DNA of 31,679 nt from Balneolaceae bacterium UBA1514 (lineage in GTDB: Bacteria; Bacteroidota; Rhodothermia; Balneolales; Balneolaceae). The notes beneath the pieces were generated by a model. The model worked only from the letters and a program-made list of their open reading frames with translations, was not told the origin of the DNA and searched no databases. Both the position numbers and the translations under genes were made by a program. The DNA lies in contig DCQQ01000042.1 of NCBI GenBank assembly GCA_002323515.1, positions 1 through 31,679 of the forward strand, read 5' to 3'. Of this stretch, positions 8,172 to 17,074 are shown piece by piece (positions within the stretch are counted from its first letter, which is position 1; each line of letters begins with the position of its first letter).

Positions 8172-10088
8172 ATGAAAATGCGAATCCTAACTTCAATTTT
8201 TTTCTTGTATATAGGGAGTACCTATCTTTTTGCTCAAGAGGCCTCTACTCCTAGTGTTAAAAGTGCTTATACGGCCGGTTATTGGCAGCAAGAAGTAGAC
8301 TATACTATGAATATTGTTGTGGATGCCCCGGCTCATCAGTTCACCGGTGAGCAGCGTATTGTCTATACCAATAATTCGCCAGATGTGATCAATAGAGTAT
8401 TTTATCACCTATACTTCAATGCCTTCCAACCTGGTAGCATGATGGATGTTCGATCTCGCACCATAGAAGACCCTGATAATCGTGTTCGTGACAGAATTTT
8501 CAATCTTAGTGAGGATGAAATCGGATACCATAGAGTTCAAAGCCTACGCCAAGATGGGCAAGAATTACGTTTTAATATGGAAGGCACCATACTCGTAGCG
8601 CCGTTAGCTCGTCCATTATTACCCGGCGAACAAACTATTCTTGAAATGGATTTTGAGTCACAGGTACCCATACAAATTCGCCGTAGTGGGTGGAATAATG
8701 CTGAAGGAGTGGGATTTTCAATGAGTCAATGGTATCCTAAATTAGCTGAATATGATTATAGAGGCTGGCACCCTAATCCTTATATAGGTCGAGAATTCCA
8801 TGGGGTATTTGGGCGATTCGATGTTAAAATCACTATTGATAAAAACTACGTTGTGGGTGGTACCGGAGTAGTACAAAATCCAAATGAGGTAGGACATGGG
8901 TATGAGGATGAAGGAGTTCTGGTGAGTCACGAAACCAATAAATTAACCTGGCATTTTCTAGCTGAAGATGTACTAGATTTTTTCTGGGGAGCCGATCCTG
9001 ACTTTACCCACGTTAAAGCTCAAGTTCCAAATGGCCCAATGTTGCATTTCCTATATCAAGAACCCGTATTGGCCGTGAATAAGACAGATGCAGAAAATAA
9101 GACTTATTTAGAAAACTGGAAACAACTTCCTGAGTTCACGGTCCGAGCATTTGAGTATGCAAATACCCACTTCGGAAAATACCCCTATCCACAATTTACA
9201 ACTATTCAGGGTGGAGATGGTGGAATGGAGTATCCAATGGGAACCTTAATCACTGGTGCTAGAAATTTACGAAGCCTTGTTGGGGTAACAGTTCATGAAC
9301 TGTACCATAGTTGGTATCAAAATGTGTTAGCGACCAACGAAGCCTTGTACGCCTGGATGGACGAAGGCTTCACTAGCTTTGCAAGTTCTGAAACCATGCA
9401 ATATTTATTTGAAAGTACGGGCAATCCTCATACAGGATCGATGAGAGGATATCAGCGGTTAGTGGACTCTGGAAAGGAAGAGCCTATGGCTACCCACGCG
9501 GATCACTATCATACCAATTTTGCTTATGGCCGCGCGGCCTATTCTAAAGGGGCCGTTTACTTGAATCAGCTTCGATATATCATAGGTGAAGAAGCATTTC
9601 GATCAGGCATGCTAAGGTACCACGATGAATGGAAATTAAAACATCCCACCGATTTAGATTTTATTCGACTCATGGAGAAAGAATCTGGGATGATACTGGA
9701 TTGGTTCCATGAATACTTTGTTCATACTACTAAAACTATTGATTATGGAATCGCATCAGTAGAAGCAAGCGAAAGCCTAGCAGGTACCACGCAAATAGAG
9801 TTAGAACGAACTGGTCTCATGCCTATGCCCTTAGATATTCGAGTTGAATATACCGACGGTTCAAAAGAGGAATTTTATATTTCCATGCGAATAATGAGAG
9901 GAGAAAAACCAACTGAACACGACCTAAAACGGACCATTTTAGAAGACTGGCCTTGGGTAGAACCTAGCTACTCATTTACCATTCCCATGCCTATCGAAAA
10001 CATTCGGTCCGTCAGTATTGATCCGACTGAGCGATTAGCCGACGTAAACACTACAAATAATGTACATATGAACACCCCTGAGCAATAA
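8172..10088 (+). CDS. Secreted M1 family zinc metallopeptidase (aminopeptidase-type)
   Basis: An N-terminal signal peptide (about 1-21, ending LFAQ) directs this 638-aa protein out of the cytoplasm. The gluzincin site is HELYH at 375-379, with the third zinc ligand E398 exactly 18 residues after the second histidine (in DEGF). The exopeptidase motif appears as GGMEY (350-354), replacing the canonical GAMEN, and a likely transition-state tyrosine is Y457. An M1 beta-sheet domain precedes the catalytic domain. There is no T9SS sorting domain or lipobox, so it is probably periplasmic or exported by another route. It starts 47 bases after recR and may be transcribed with it or separately. Its stop is two bases from the stop of the convergent gene. 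The substrate is not predictable. Confidence 0.9.
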   Translation: MKMRILTSIFFLYIGSTYLFAQEASTPSVKSAYTAGYWQQEVDYTMNIVVDAPAHQFTGEQRIVYTNNSPDVINRVFYHLYFNAFQPGSMMDVRSRTIEDPDNRVRDRIFNLSEDEIGYHRVQSLRQDGQELRFNMEGTILVAPLARPLLPGEQTILEMDFESQVPIQIRRSGWNNAEGVGFSMSQWYPKLAEYDYRGWHPNPYIGREFHGVFGRFDVKITIDKNYVVGGTGVVQNPNEVGHGYEDEGVLVSHETNKLTWHFLAEDVLDFFWGADPDFTHVKAQVPNGPMLHFLYQEPVLAVNKTDAENKTYLENWKQLPEFTVRAFEYANTHFGKYPYPQFTTIQGGDGGMEYPMGTLITGARNLRSLVGVTVHELYHSWYQNVLATNEALYAWMDEGFTSFASSETMQYLFESTGNPHTGSMRGYQRLVDSGKEEPMATHADHYHTNFAYGRAAYSKGAVYLNQLRYIIGEEAFRSGMLRYHDEWKLKHPTDLDFIRLMEKESGMILDWFHEYFVHTTKTIDYGIASVEASESLAGTTQIELERTGLMPMPLDIRVEYTDGSKEEFYISMRIMRGEKPTEHDLKRTILEDWPWVEPSYSFTIPMPIENIRSVSIDPTERLADVNTTNNVHMNTPEQ

Positions 10089-10090
10089 AT

Positions 10091-10660
10091 CTATATAAAC
10101 AGATTTCCTTGATCCTGATGTCGGCGTTGGGCTTCTTCTATTTTTGGTACTTCCGGCTTAGGAGTATGATCAATCATTTCGGGAAGAAAGCGCTTACCAT
10201 GCATTCTTCGAGCAATCCCATGCAAAGCCCGCTCGCCTCGTGGAGTAATACGAACATAGCCACTTTCATCCTCAACTAGAAAGCCAAAACCACGTAAATC
10301 ATTCAAAATAAGATATGATAGTTTGTCTACAACCCGTGAATGACGCTCAACATATTCACGATGGGGAGGTTCATCTTCGCTACTGTATACCAGTCCAAGT
10401 ATGATGAACTCAGCCTCTGTCAATGGGTAGCCTTCGCTCCCTTTGGTTATTAGCTCATCCCATACTTTTTGCGAGTAAAATAAACCAAACCAGAATTTTC
10501 CCTCTCTAAGCAACTCATGGCTCAATGCGCAACAAAAATATTCACCTGGCATTGATTTTCGTGGTTCACCCCTACTACGATACATACTTACCATAGTAGC
10601 CAAGTCAAGCTCCCCAATATTTATTGGGTATGTGAAATGATAATTGCTTCTCTTTTGCAT
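10091..10660 (-). CDS. Unrecognised protein with winged-helix-like C-terminal half
   Basis: I do not recognise this 189-aa protein as a named family. It has no signal peptide or membrane segment, so it should be cytoplasmic. Residues 80-150 look like a winged helix: TEAEFIILGLVY, then a helix VVDKLSYLILNDLRGFG, then a two-strand wing FLVEDESGYVRITPRGERAL. The last six residues, QGNLFI, fit the QxxLF pattern of sliding-clamp-binding peptides. Two adjacent cysteines (C43, C44) occur in YFCCALSHE. The gene stands alone, convergent with the M1 peptidase gene two bases away, and faces about 250 AT-rich bases upstream. Codon use looks like its neighbours. A regulator or DNA-metabolism accessory role is possible but unproven. 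Confidence 0.75.
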   Translation of the reverse strand: MQKRSNYHFTYPINIGELDLATMVSMYRSRGEPRKSMPGEYFCCALSHELLREGKFWFGLFYSQKVWDELITKGSEGYPLTEAEFIILGLVYSSEDEPPHREYVERHSRVVDKLSYLILNDLRGFGFLVEDESGYVRITPRGERALHGIARRMHGKRFLPEMIDHTPKPEVPKIEEAQRRHQDQGNLFI

Positions 10661-10916
10661 GAAGGGTGAACGTTGTTTTTGTAGTAGTAAAATACCTTAC
10701 GAATAGACGCGTGTCAATGGGTGATTTTAACTGTGGGTTTTTAACATTTTTATAAGCATTCGCCCATTCTTTTTTAGTATACGGCAGTTACAATTGGCTT
10801 AGGTATAATTGAACTTTGGCGTACTAGATTCCGTTTAATTATATGCAAATATCTTTAGAATAAACGATTAGAATCAAAAGAAGACTAATCTAAAAACCTA
10901 TAGCCATTTAACTCAT
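10661..10916. promoter_or_regulatory. AT-rich intergenic region, likely promoters
   Basis: These 256 bases separate the start of the minus-strand 189-aa gene from the start of the decayed plus-strand gene. They are AT-rich with several T and A runs and no open frame of interest. They should carry the promoter of the minus gene and the relic promoter of the pseudogene. I see no recognisable operator, RNA gene or mobile-element end. Confidence 0.3.
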
Positions 10917-11940
10917 TTGAAGAACATCGCCCGTCCACACCAATCGACCCTATATCTATTAACATGTGCCTTATTCATGGTCCTCACTATATTTAATCCG
11001 TCTAAATTATGCACATAGAATCTCGATATTATTCTTAATGCAACAGATGATGCAACGCTTTATGAGTCAAGTCAAGGAAACATCGCTAACAGCAAAGGGC
11101 AATATATATTCATCGTTAAAACAAATAATGTTAATTTACGTCGCACCCTAATTCGTTTTAACCTTAGCACTGAAATTCCGTCCAATGCGACTATTGATTC
11201 AGTTCTTTTTATCCCTATCTATGAACAAAACCCAAAATGCAGCGCAAGATCTTCGTATTTATGTAGTTTTGGGAGCCTAGGCAGAGGGTATTTCTGATGC
11301 ATCAGCAAATGAAGGGAAAGGTACTTCTGCCACCTAAGGTGATCTAACATGGACCTACCGGGTATATCCTGATATGTTATGAGATAACGAAGGTGGGGAT
11401 ATTGGTGAGGAAATTTTATTTGAAGGGAGCATCCAAGGCAGTGGAAGTTATAGCCTAAAAGGAACAGAAGATTTTATTACACTTTTTGATCAATGGCGAA
11501 AAGGTGATATGCCAAATTATGGGGTGATACTTATTTGAAACGAAGATTCTCAGAACCGGTACTCAAAATGATTCGCATCTGCCCAATTTAGTGGTAGTGC
11601 AAATCGCCCTAGCTTAAAAGTGTACGGAACCTACAACAACAGCACGAATAGTGAAGAGGAAGCCAAACTTCAAAAAATGATCTTTAGCCTTGCTCCAAAC
11701 TATCCAAACCCTTTTAATCCATCGAGCAATATAAGTTTTACACTAGCACAAGCGGAACGTGTTGAATTAACAGTCTACAATCAACTTGGAATGCCTGTTC
11801 AAGAATTACTGCAAGAATATCGGAATGCAGGCACACATACGATCCTATTCGACCCAGCCAACTTACCCAGCGGATTGTACTTTTATCAGCTTAAAACATC
11901 GAATGGAAAACTTACCCGCAGTATGAGCCTTATTAAATAG
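10917..11940 (+). pseudogene. Decayed DNRLRE-domain secreted protein with intact T9SS sorting domain
   Basis: Following the frame from TTG 10917 (perhaps a mutated ATG) gives a signal-peptide-like start (KNIARPH, then LLTCALFMVLTIF). A DNRLRE-type domain follows: DDATLYES, NLRRTLIRFNLS, IPSNATIDSVL, MNKTQNAAQDL, EGISDASANEGKGTSAT, GDLTWTYRVYPD, RPSLKVYGTY. It ends in a type A sorting domain, NYPNPFNPSSNISF to MSLIK. Six in-frame stops interrupt it: TAG 11016, TAG 11278, TAA 11335, TGA 11380, TGA 11536 and TGA 11569. One +1 shift lies at the T5 run 11206-11210; removing one T restores VLLSLSMNKTQ. By the family pattern the stops at 11278 and 11380 replace Trp. An open piece of 106 codons from 11620 covers the sorting domain only. 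Other genes here are not similarly broken, so this is decay rather than recoding. Confidence 0.85.
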
Positions 11941-11941
11941 G

Positions 11942-14482
11942 CTACTTTTTTGTGGCGATCAATTCAATGGCTTGTTCTTTGGTTATGTCTTCAGGCTGTT
12001 TGCCTTTAGGTAAGCCAATATTCTTTTTACCGTATTTAATGTAAGGACCATAACGGCCATTCATTACTTTAATAGGAGTCTCGGTATCGGGAAAATTACC
12101 TAAATCGTATAGTTCTGAGCTCCCTCTCTTGGCTGATTTTTGACTTAGCAATTCAACTGCTCTGTCTAACTCAATCTTCAGTACATCATCATCCTTAGTC
12201 AATGACTTAAAACTTCCATCATGCACGACATAGGGGCCATATCGACCAACTCCTGCTTTTACTACTTTTCCATCTTCCGGGTGTTCGCCTAACATGCGTG
12301 GTAAAGCAAGCAATTTTAAGGCTAATTCTATGTCAACTTCTTCGGGACTCATCCCTTTAAGTAAAGAAACACGTTTCGGTTTTTTATCCTCCTCGGTCAA
12401 TTCACCCAATTGAACATAAGGACCATAACGGCCCGATAATACAAATACAGGAAGGCCTGTATCTTCATCAAGTCCAACGGGCTTATCTTCTTCAGTTGAC
12501 CTCTTTATAAGCTCTTCTAACTTGCTTGCTGTTAAATCACTCGGATCCATATCCAGTGGTAGTGATGTTGTGATTTCCTCGCCATCCTTTTGCATTTTCG
12601 CATAAGGCCCAAAGCGACCAATAGCTACATTAATTCCTTCCAGACCTTCAAGGGGCAAATCTAACAATTTGGCTTTTTGAGGATCGATTTGATCTTCTTG
12701 GGAATCAACTTTTGCTTTAAGCCCATTAACTCCTTTATAGTAATCGTCTAAATAAGCAACCGGGTCTTGTTTTCCATTGGCTACTTTATCTAGTTTATCT
12801 TCCAAATTTGAGGTGAAACCACTATTAACCAGATCAGGAAAATGTTGCTCTAACAAAGCTGTAACCGCAAAAGCAGTAAAACTTGGGACCAATGCTTTAC
12901 CTTCTTTTTTTGCATACCCACGATCTTGGATAGTGGATATAACCGCAGCATAGGTACTCGGTCTACCAACTCCACTTTTTTCAAGTTCTTTTACAAGAGT
13001 GGCCTCGGTATAGCGCGCAGGTGGTTTGGTTTCGTGCTCACTGAAAACCAGATCTTGTAATTCGATACGATCACCCGCTGTTAGATTGGGTAAAAACTGC
13101 TCCTGGTTCTCTAACGCCGCCTCTGGATCATCACTTCCTTCAACATAAGCGCGGAAAAAACCTGGGAATAAAATCTTCTTCCCACTACTTCGAAAAGTAG
13201 CCGTTGCTTCGGTAGAAGTAGCTTCTATACTGACGTTGGTAAACTCTAATTCCGCCTCAGCCATCTGAGTAGCAATGGTTCTCTTCCAGATAAGGTCATA
13301 TAATTTTAGCTCCCTATCACGTAAACCCGACTGTTCAGGCATAACAAATCGAGAACCCGACGGACGGATAGCTTCATGAGCTTCCTGTGCACTTTTTCCT
13401 TTGACGGTATAATTTCGAACACGTTCGAATAAATACTCTTTTCCATACTGATCAACAATGCCTTCCCTAGCCGCTTCTATTGCCTGGCCAGATAGTCGGG
13501 TAGAGTCTGTTCTCATGTACGTTATAAACCCTTTTTCATACAACTTCTGAGCCACACTCATCGTGTCGCGTGCTGAAAAACCAAATTTTCTGTTAGCCTC
13601 TTGTTGAAATGTAGAGGTAATGAACGGAGGAGCTGGGTTTCGCTTTTGAACTTTTACATCGACATCGCTTACTTTCCAATCCGCCTTCTTAAGTTGGCTT
13701 ACCAATGAGCCAGCTTGTGTCTCATCCAGCAAAACGACAGAACCCGGTTTTTTAAGCTTACCCGTATTTTCGTCGAAATCTTTCCCATTAGCAACTCTTT
13801 TACTATCAACATGAGTCAAATCTGCTTTGAATTGACTTTGGTTCCCCTCTTTTTGAACCATTGCTTGCAGGTCATAATAGGTTCCTTTTCGGAATTTCAT
13901 GCGCTCTCGTTCGCGTTGAACAATGAACTCAACTGCTACAGATTGTACCCGCCCAGCAGATAGTCCGGGTGCGATTTTCTTCCATAACAAAGGAGAAACC
14001 GTATATCCCGCTAATCGGTCTAAAATACGTCTGGTTTCTTGTGCATAAACCAAATTCATGTCAATTTTACGAGTATTTTCTAGCGCATTCTGAACTGCTT
14101 CTTTAGTAATTTCTCTAAATACCATTCTCTTTACTGGTACTTTAGGTTTTAATACCTCTAATAAATGCCAAGATATCGCCTCCCCCTCGCGATCTTCATC
14201 CGTTGCCAATATAAGCTCATCTACCCCTTTCAGCTTATCTTTAAGACGTTTTACAATCTTCTTCTTATCCGGCGGAGTCACATAAATAGCAAAGTATCGG
14301 TCATCTGGATTAATACCCAAACTAGACCAACTCTCTTTTTTATATTTAGCAGGTACCAATTTAGCCGAAGAAGGCAAATCTCTGATATGCCCCATGGACG
14401 AATCCACCTCATATCCTTTTGGCAAATACTTACTTATAGTCTTTGTTTTTGTTGGGGATTCTACGATTACGAGTCTTTTCAT
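11942..14482 (-). CDS. topA: DNA topoisomerase I
   Basis: This type IA topoisomerase relaxes negative supercoils by transient single-strand cleavage. The Toprim domain has E9 in VIVESPTK and DEDRE (95-99). The active-site tyrosine is Y322 in FITYMRTDS. HEAIRPS (369-375) and GVGRPSTYA (505-512) are typical family motifs. At 846 aa it has no cysteine zinc fingers at the C-terminus. Instead it carries four repeats of the GRYGPY type at about 622, 684, 746 and 809, a C-terminal arrangement common in Bacteroidota and some other phyla. The start MKRLVIVESP is standard. It is the last gene of a minus-strand trio, 70 bases after the peroxiredoxin gene, and its stop lies one base from the end of the pseudogene. 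Confidence 0.97.
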   Translation of the reverse strand: MKRLVIVESPTKTKTISKYLPKGYEVDSSMGHIRDLPSSAKLVPAKYKKESWSSLGINPDDRYFAIYVTPPDKKKIVKRLKDKLKGVDELILATDEDREGEAISWHLLEVLKPKVPVKRMVFREITKEAVQNALENTRKIDMNLVYAQETRRILDRLAGYTVSPLLWKKIAPGLSAGRVQSVAVEFIVQRERERMKFRKGTYYDLQAMVQKEGNQSQFKADLTHVDSKRVANGKDFDENTGKLKKPGSVVLLDETQAGSLVSQLKKADWKVSDVDVKVQKRNPAPPFITSTFQQEANRKFGFSARDTMSVAQKLYEKGFITYMRTDSTRLSGQAIEAAREGIVDQYGKEYLFERVRNYTVKGKSAQEAHEAIRPSGSRFVMPEQSGLRDRELKLYDLIWKRTIATQMAEAELEFTNVSIEATSTEATATFRSSGKKILFPGFFRAYVEGSDDPEAALENQEQFLPNLTAGDRIELQDLVFSEHETKPPARYTEATLVKELEKSGVGRPSTYAAVISTIQDRGYAKKEGKALVPSFTAFAVTALLEQHFPDLVNSGFTSNLEDKLDKVANGKQDPVAYLDDYYKGVNGLKAKVDSQEDQIDPQKAKLLDLPLEGLEGINVAIGRFGPYAKMQKDGEEITTSLPLDMDPSDLTASKLEELIKRSTEEDKPVGLDEDTGLPVFVLSGRYGPYVQLGELTEEDKKPKRVSLLKGMSPEEVDIELALKLLALPRMLGEHPEDGKVVKAGVGRYGPYVVHDGSFKSLTKDDDVLKIELDRAVELLSQKSAKRGSSELYDLGNFPDTETPIKVMNGRYGPYIKYGKKNIGLPKGKQPEDITKEQAIELIATKK

Positions 14483-14552
14483 GGGTCTTTTTAATGGGAA
14501 TAACAGATGTAAATAATTGGGCAGTAATTAGATTCTTATCTTAAGCAATAGA

Positions 14553-15026
14553 TTACAAACTTTCTACCAGCTCTTTTAGCTCCTCGGCATGCGCTTTGGT
14601 ATTCACTTTATCAATGACTGCCAAAATAGTACCATCTGTGTCAATAACAAAGGCAGAACGGGAAGGGGCTTTATAAACTTTTCCGTACATCTTTTTTTCC
14701 ACTATAGATTGAGTTGCTTTTGCAAAAGCATGATCAGGGTCGGATAACAAGGTAAATGAAATACCCTGTTTATCAGCATATTTTTTATGTGAGCCACAGG
14801 TATCTTTACTTAAGGCCATTAATTGATACCCTTTTTCAGCAAACCAAGATGCATGCTCAGCTAAACTTGCGGTCTGTTTATCACAGCTTCCAGTGTTGTT
14901 TTTCATATAGACCGATACAATAGCTCGGCGGTCAAGTAATGACGAGAAAAGTTGTTCGTATTCTTGGCCATCTTTCACCGTTTTTATCATAAAATCTGTA
15001 TCGATTTTACTTCCAATCTCTTTCAT
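14553..15026 (-). CDS. Atypical peroxiredoxin (AhpC/TSA, BCP-like)
   Basis: This is a thioredoxin-fold protein of 157 aa resembling thioredoxin-dependent peroxidases that reduce hydroperoxides in the cytoplasm. The candidate peroxidatic site is TGSC (T45, C48) with arginine R124 in PSRSAFVID. The normal PxxxTxxC motif has methionine instead of proline at 41, and BCP's resolving Cys five residues on is absent (Q51-A53 region). A second cysteine, C77 in KDTCGSHKKYA, could serve for resolution. SFTLLSDPDHAFAKA is typical of BCP. Because the Pro is missing, activity is less sure than the fold. It sits between the Nudix gene and topA on the minus strand. Confidence 0.75.
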   Translation of the reverse strand: MKEIGSKIDTDFMIKTVKDGQEYEQLFSSLLDRRAIVSVYMKNNTGSCDKQTASLAEHASWFAEKGYQLMALSKDTCGSHKKYADKQGISFTLLSDPDHAFAKATQSIVEKKMYGKVYKAPSRSAFVIDTDGTILAVIDKVNTKAHAEELKELVESL

Positions 15027-15169
15027 TAATTTTCCTCGTTCATTTATTGTGTACTTTGATGTGTATGCTAGTTGATACGTTAACCTGTAAAACTTGTTCG
15101 TTTTCTAAGTTACTATGTAAACAACTTCCAAAACTTAACAGGATTATAGTAACGGATAATGCGACTTCA

Positions 15170-15199
15170 TTCGTTCACCTTCGAACACCTTCGTTCATC
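15170..15199. repeat. Three tandem 10-base repeats (TTCGNNCAYC)
   Basis: Units TTCGTTCACC (15170-15179), TTCGAACACC (15180-15189) and TTCGTTCATC (15190-15199) follow each other without gaps. They lie in the 199-base spacer between the Nudix gene stop and the peroxiredoxin start, upstream of the latter on the minus strand. A ten-base period puts the units on one face of the helix, which could suit a regulator, but chance or slippage is also possible. The rest of the spacer holds nothing else I recognise. Confidence 0.5.
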
Positions 15200-15225
15200 C
15201 CACTTTGCTTTGTAAATTTTCCGAA

Positions 15226-15798
15226 CTAAAGGTGCTTATCACGCGTATGCAATAAATACTTTGCAGTGGTGGCTGCTACAAGTGAGTGATCAATAACTCC
15301 TGACTGAATAAAGTCTAAAAATTGTTCAATGGGTAATAAATGCACCTGAATACGCTCGTTTCCATCAAGCTTTTGCTCGGCTACTTTTTTACAGTTCAAT
15401 GCTAAAAAACTATGCGTATAATTATCTTGCATTGCCGGATTTGAACTAACTTTTCCCAATGAAATCCACTCTTCGGAAGCAAAGCCGGTTTCTTCCAATA
15501 GTTCGCGTTTGGAGGTTTCTAGTGGATGTTCACCAGGATCGCATACCCCACCCGCTAACTCTAGGGTAGGGGCTTGAATTCCGTATCTGTACTGCTCGAC
15601 TAGAATCACCTTCTGATCCTTAGTTAATGCCATTACGTTTATCCAATCCGGTGCTTTTAACACAGAAAAACTTGTTCTATGCTGTTCTGAAGCCAATATC
15701 ATATCCCTTTGTAGTAGTTCAAATATCTTTGTGACCTGCAAAGTGCGTTCTTGTTCAGTATTCCAAGATTCAATGGTAAAGGTGAAATCAGCATTCAT
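15226..15798 (-). CDS. Nudix hydrolase, ADP-ribose pyrophosphatase-like
   Basis: The Nudix box is complete: G84, E90, R98, E99, E102, E103 and G105 follow the GX5EX7REUXEEXGU pattern. The 190-aa length, the preceding strand VEQYRYGIQAPTLELAGG and the box-following SSNPAMQDNYTHSFLA fit the ADP-ribose pyrophosphatase group. That group splits ADP-ribose to AMP and ribose 5-phosphate, but other nucleoside diphosphate derivatives are possible. The ATG at 15798 is the natural start. The gene is divergent from AMP nucleosidase, and the AMP it would release is that enzyme's substrate. Confidence 0.85.
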   Translation of the reverse strand: MNADFTFTIESWNTEQERTLQVTKIFELLQRDMILASEQHRTSFSVLKAPDWINVMALTKDQKVILVEQYRYGIQAPTLELAGGVCDPGEHPLETSKRELLEETGFASEEWISLGKVSSNPAMQDNYTHSFLALNCKKVAEQKLDGNERIQVHLLPIEQFLDFIQSGVIDHSLVAATTAKYLLHTRDKHL

Positions 15799-15910
15799 AA
15801 TGATCTAGTAAAAATAGGGACATACCTGAGGGTAAGGATTGTGAAGAATCTACAGTATTCTAGCATTTATCAGTATTATCTCCTCAAATTAAATTTCTTT
15901 ATATTAGTAT
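15799..15910. promoter_or_regulatory. Divergent promoter region, Nudix gene / amn
   Basis: These 112 AT-rich bases separate two divergent nucleotide-metabolism genes and should hold both promoters. An AT-rich block (TATATTAGTATATG) abuts the amn start. I cannot assign -10/-35 or Bacteroidota-type -7/-33 elements with confidence. Confidence 0.35.
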
Positions 15911-17074
15911 ATGAAAAAAATTATGTCCATCTCACCTGATTCATTTACCAAAGAAGATGTACAGCTACTCTGCAAGCGCATGGATCAGCTTTTTGATGAA
16001 GGATTCTATCCTCATCTTGAAATTAACCGAGAATATTCCAAGCATAACCCAAGGTTACGTGGAGAAATAGCTCACCCAAAAGTATTTAGATGGTACTTAA
16101 TCCGCGAACTGTATAGGCTTTTAAGCAAAGGAGCCTCTATACAATTACATCAAAAAAGAACACGTATTGCACTCAATGATCCCACCCTATTATCTCATAT
16201 GGATGAAGAGGAATGGGATTTTACTAAGAAAAAGTTGTTTTTGTTTTCTCCTGAGCGCGTAGATCTTTCCATTAATAGGTTGCTACATTACACTGGAACT
16301 AAGCCGGAACATTTTCAGCGATACATCCTGTTTACCAACTATGGCATGCATGTAGAGGTCTTCAAAGAAAGGTTTCCAGATGCGATAAAACCAGATAATG
16401 AAGGGGTTCAGATGCCCGCTTATCACTGGATTCAACCTAACAATACCGGTATGAGTCTTATTAATATTGGGGTTGGCCCCTCTAATGCTAAAACCATAAC
16501 CGATCACATATCGGTATTACGACCCGACGCAATGATTATGGTTGGCCATTGCGGTGGTTTACGAAATCACCAACGTATTGGGGATTTCGTTCTTGCCAGT
16601 GGGTATTTTCGGGACGACCGAGTGTTGGACGACGTATTTCCTATCGGAAACCCTGTTATTCCTAATCATTTACTTAACAGTTATCTAAAACAAGCGCTCG
16701 ACCAGCATGGTATTGAACACAGAATAGGAACTGTATTTACTACTGCAAATCGAAATTGGGAGTTTTCAGCTAAAGATACCGTGCAGCGTATCCACCAAAG
16801 CCGGAGCGTTGCTATTGATATGGAATCCGGAACCGTTGCAACCAATGGATTTAGGTATCGTGTTCCTCACGCAACACTACTGAGCGTAAGTGATAAACCA
16901 CTACACGGAAAGCCCAAGCTTAGTCAACAGGCTCAAGAGTTTTATAATCGTTCAAAAAAACTTCACCTAGAACTGGTCCTTGAAACTATAGAGGCGGTCA
17001 AATCACATCATCCAGAAGGACTTCCTAATTCCAGTATTCGAGCCATAAATGAACCACTAATGGGTGGGGTTTAA
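15911..17074 (+). CDS. amn: AMP nucleosidase
   Basis: The enzyme cleaves AMP to adenine and ribose 5-phosphate. The 387-aa protein has the Amn N-terminal domain (about 1-140, with YPHLEINREY and RLRGEIAHP) and a phosphorylase-like catalytic domain. Strong matches to the E. coli enzyme recalled from memory include YTGTKPEHFQRYILFTNY, NIGVGPSNAKTI, GHCGGLR, IGDFVLA, DMESGT and SVSDKPLHGK. The protein is about 100 residues shorter than E. coli Amn, mostly in internal insertions before the catalytic core. ATG 15911 (MKKIMS) or ATG 15923 could start translation. It is divergent from the Nudix gene and convergent with the TonB-dependent receptor gene. Confidence 0.95.
   Translation: MKKIMSISPDSFTKEDVQLLCKRMDQLFDEGFYPHLEINREYSKHNPRLRGEIAHPKVFRWYLIRELYRLLSKGASIQLHQKRTRIALNDPTLLSHMDEEEWDFTKKKLFLFSPERVDLSINRLLHYTGTKPEHFQRYILFTNYGMHVEVFKERFPDAIKPDNEGVQMPAYHWIQPNNTGMSLINIGVGPSNAKTITDHISVLRPDAMIMVGHCGGLRNHQRIGDFVLASGYFRDDRVLDDVFPIGNPVIPNHLLNSYLKQALDQHGIEHRIGTVFTTANRNWEFSAKDTVQRIHQSRSVAIDMESGTVATNGFRYRVPHATLLSVSDKPLHGKPKLSQQAQEFYNRSKKLHLELVLETIEAVKSHHPEGLPNSSIRAINEPLMGGV

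Noticed and set aside
11016..11571. Possible stop-codon recoding in the DNRLRE frame
   Set aside because: All three stop codons occur and replace different expected residues (Trp, Gly, Arg, others). There is also a frameshift, and neighbouring genes use normal stops; decay explains it better.
12018..12627. Repeated GRYGPY segments in TopA as a novel repeat domain
   Set aside because: Such C-terminal repeats replacing zinc fingers are a known variant of topoisomerase I, so they are annotated but not novel.
15047..15229. Small cysteine-rich 60-codon frame between the peroxiredoxin and Nudix genes
   Set aside because: It has no recognisable motif, covers the 10-base repeats and looks like chance in an intergenic spacer.
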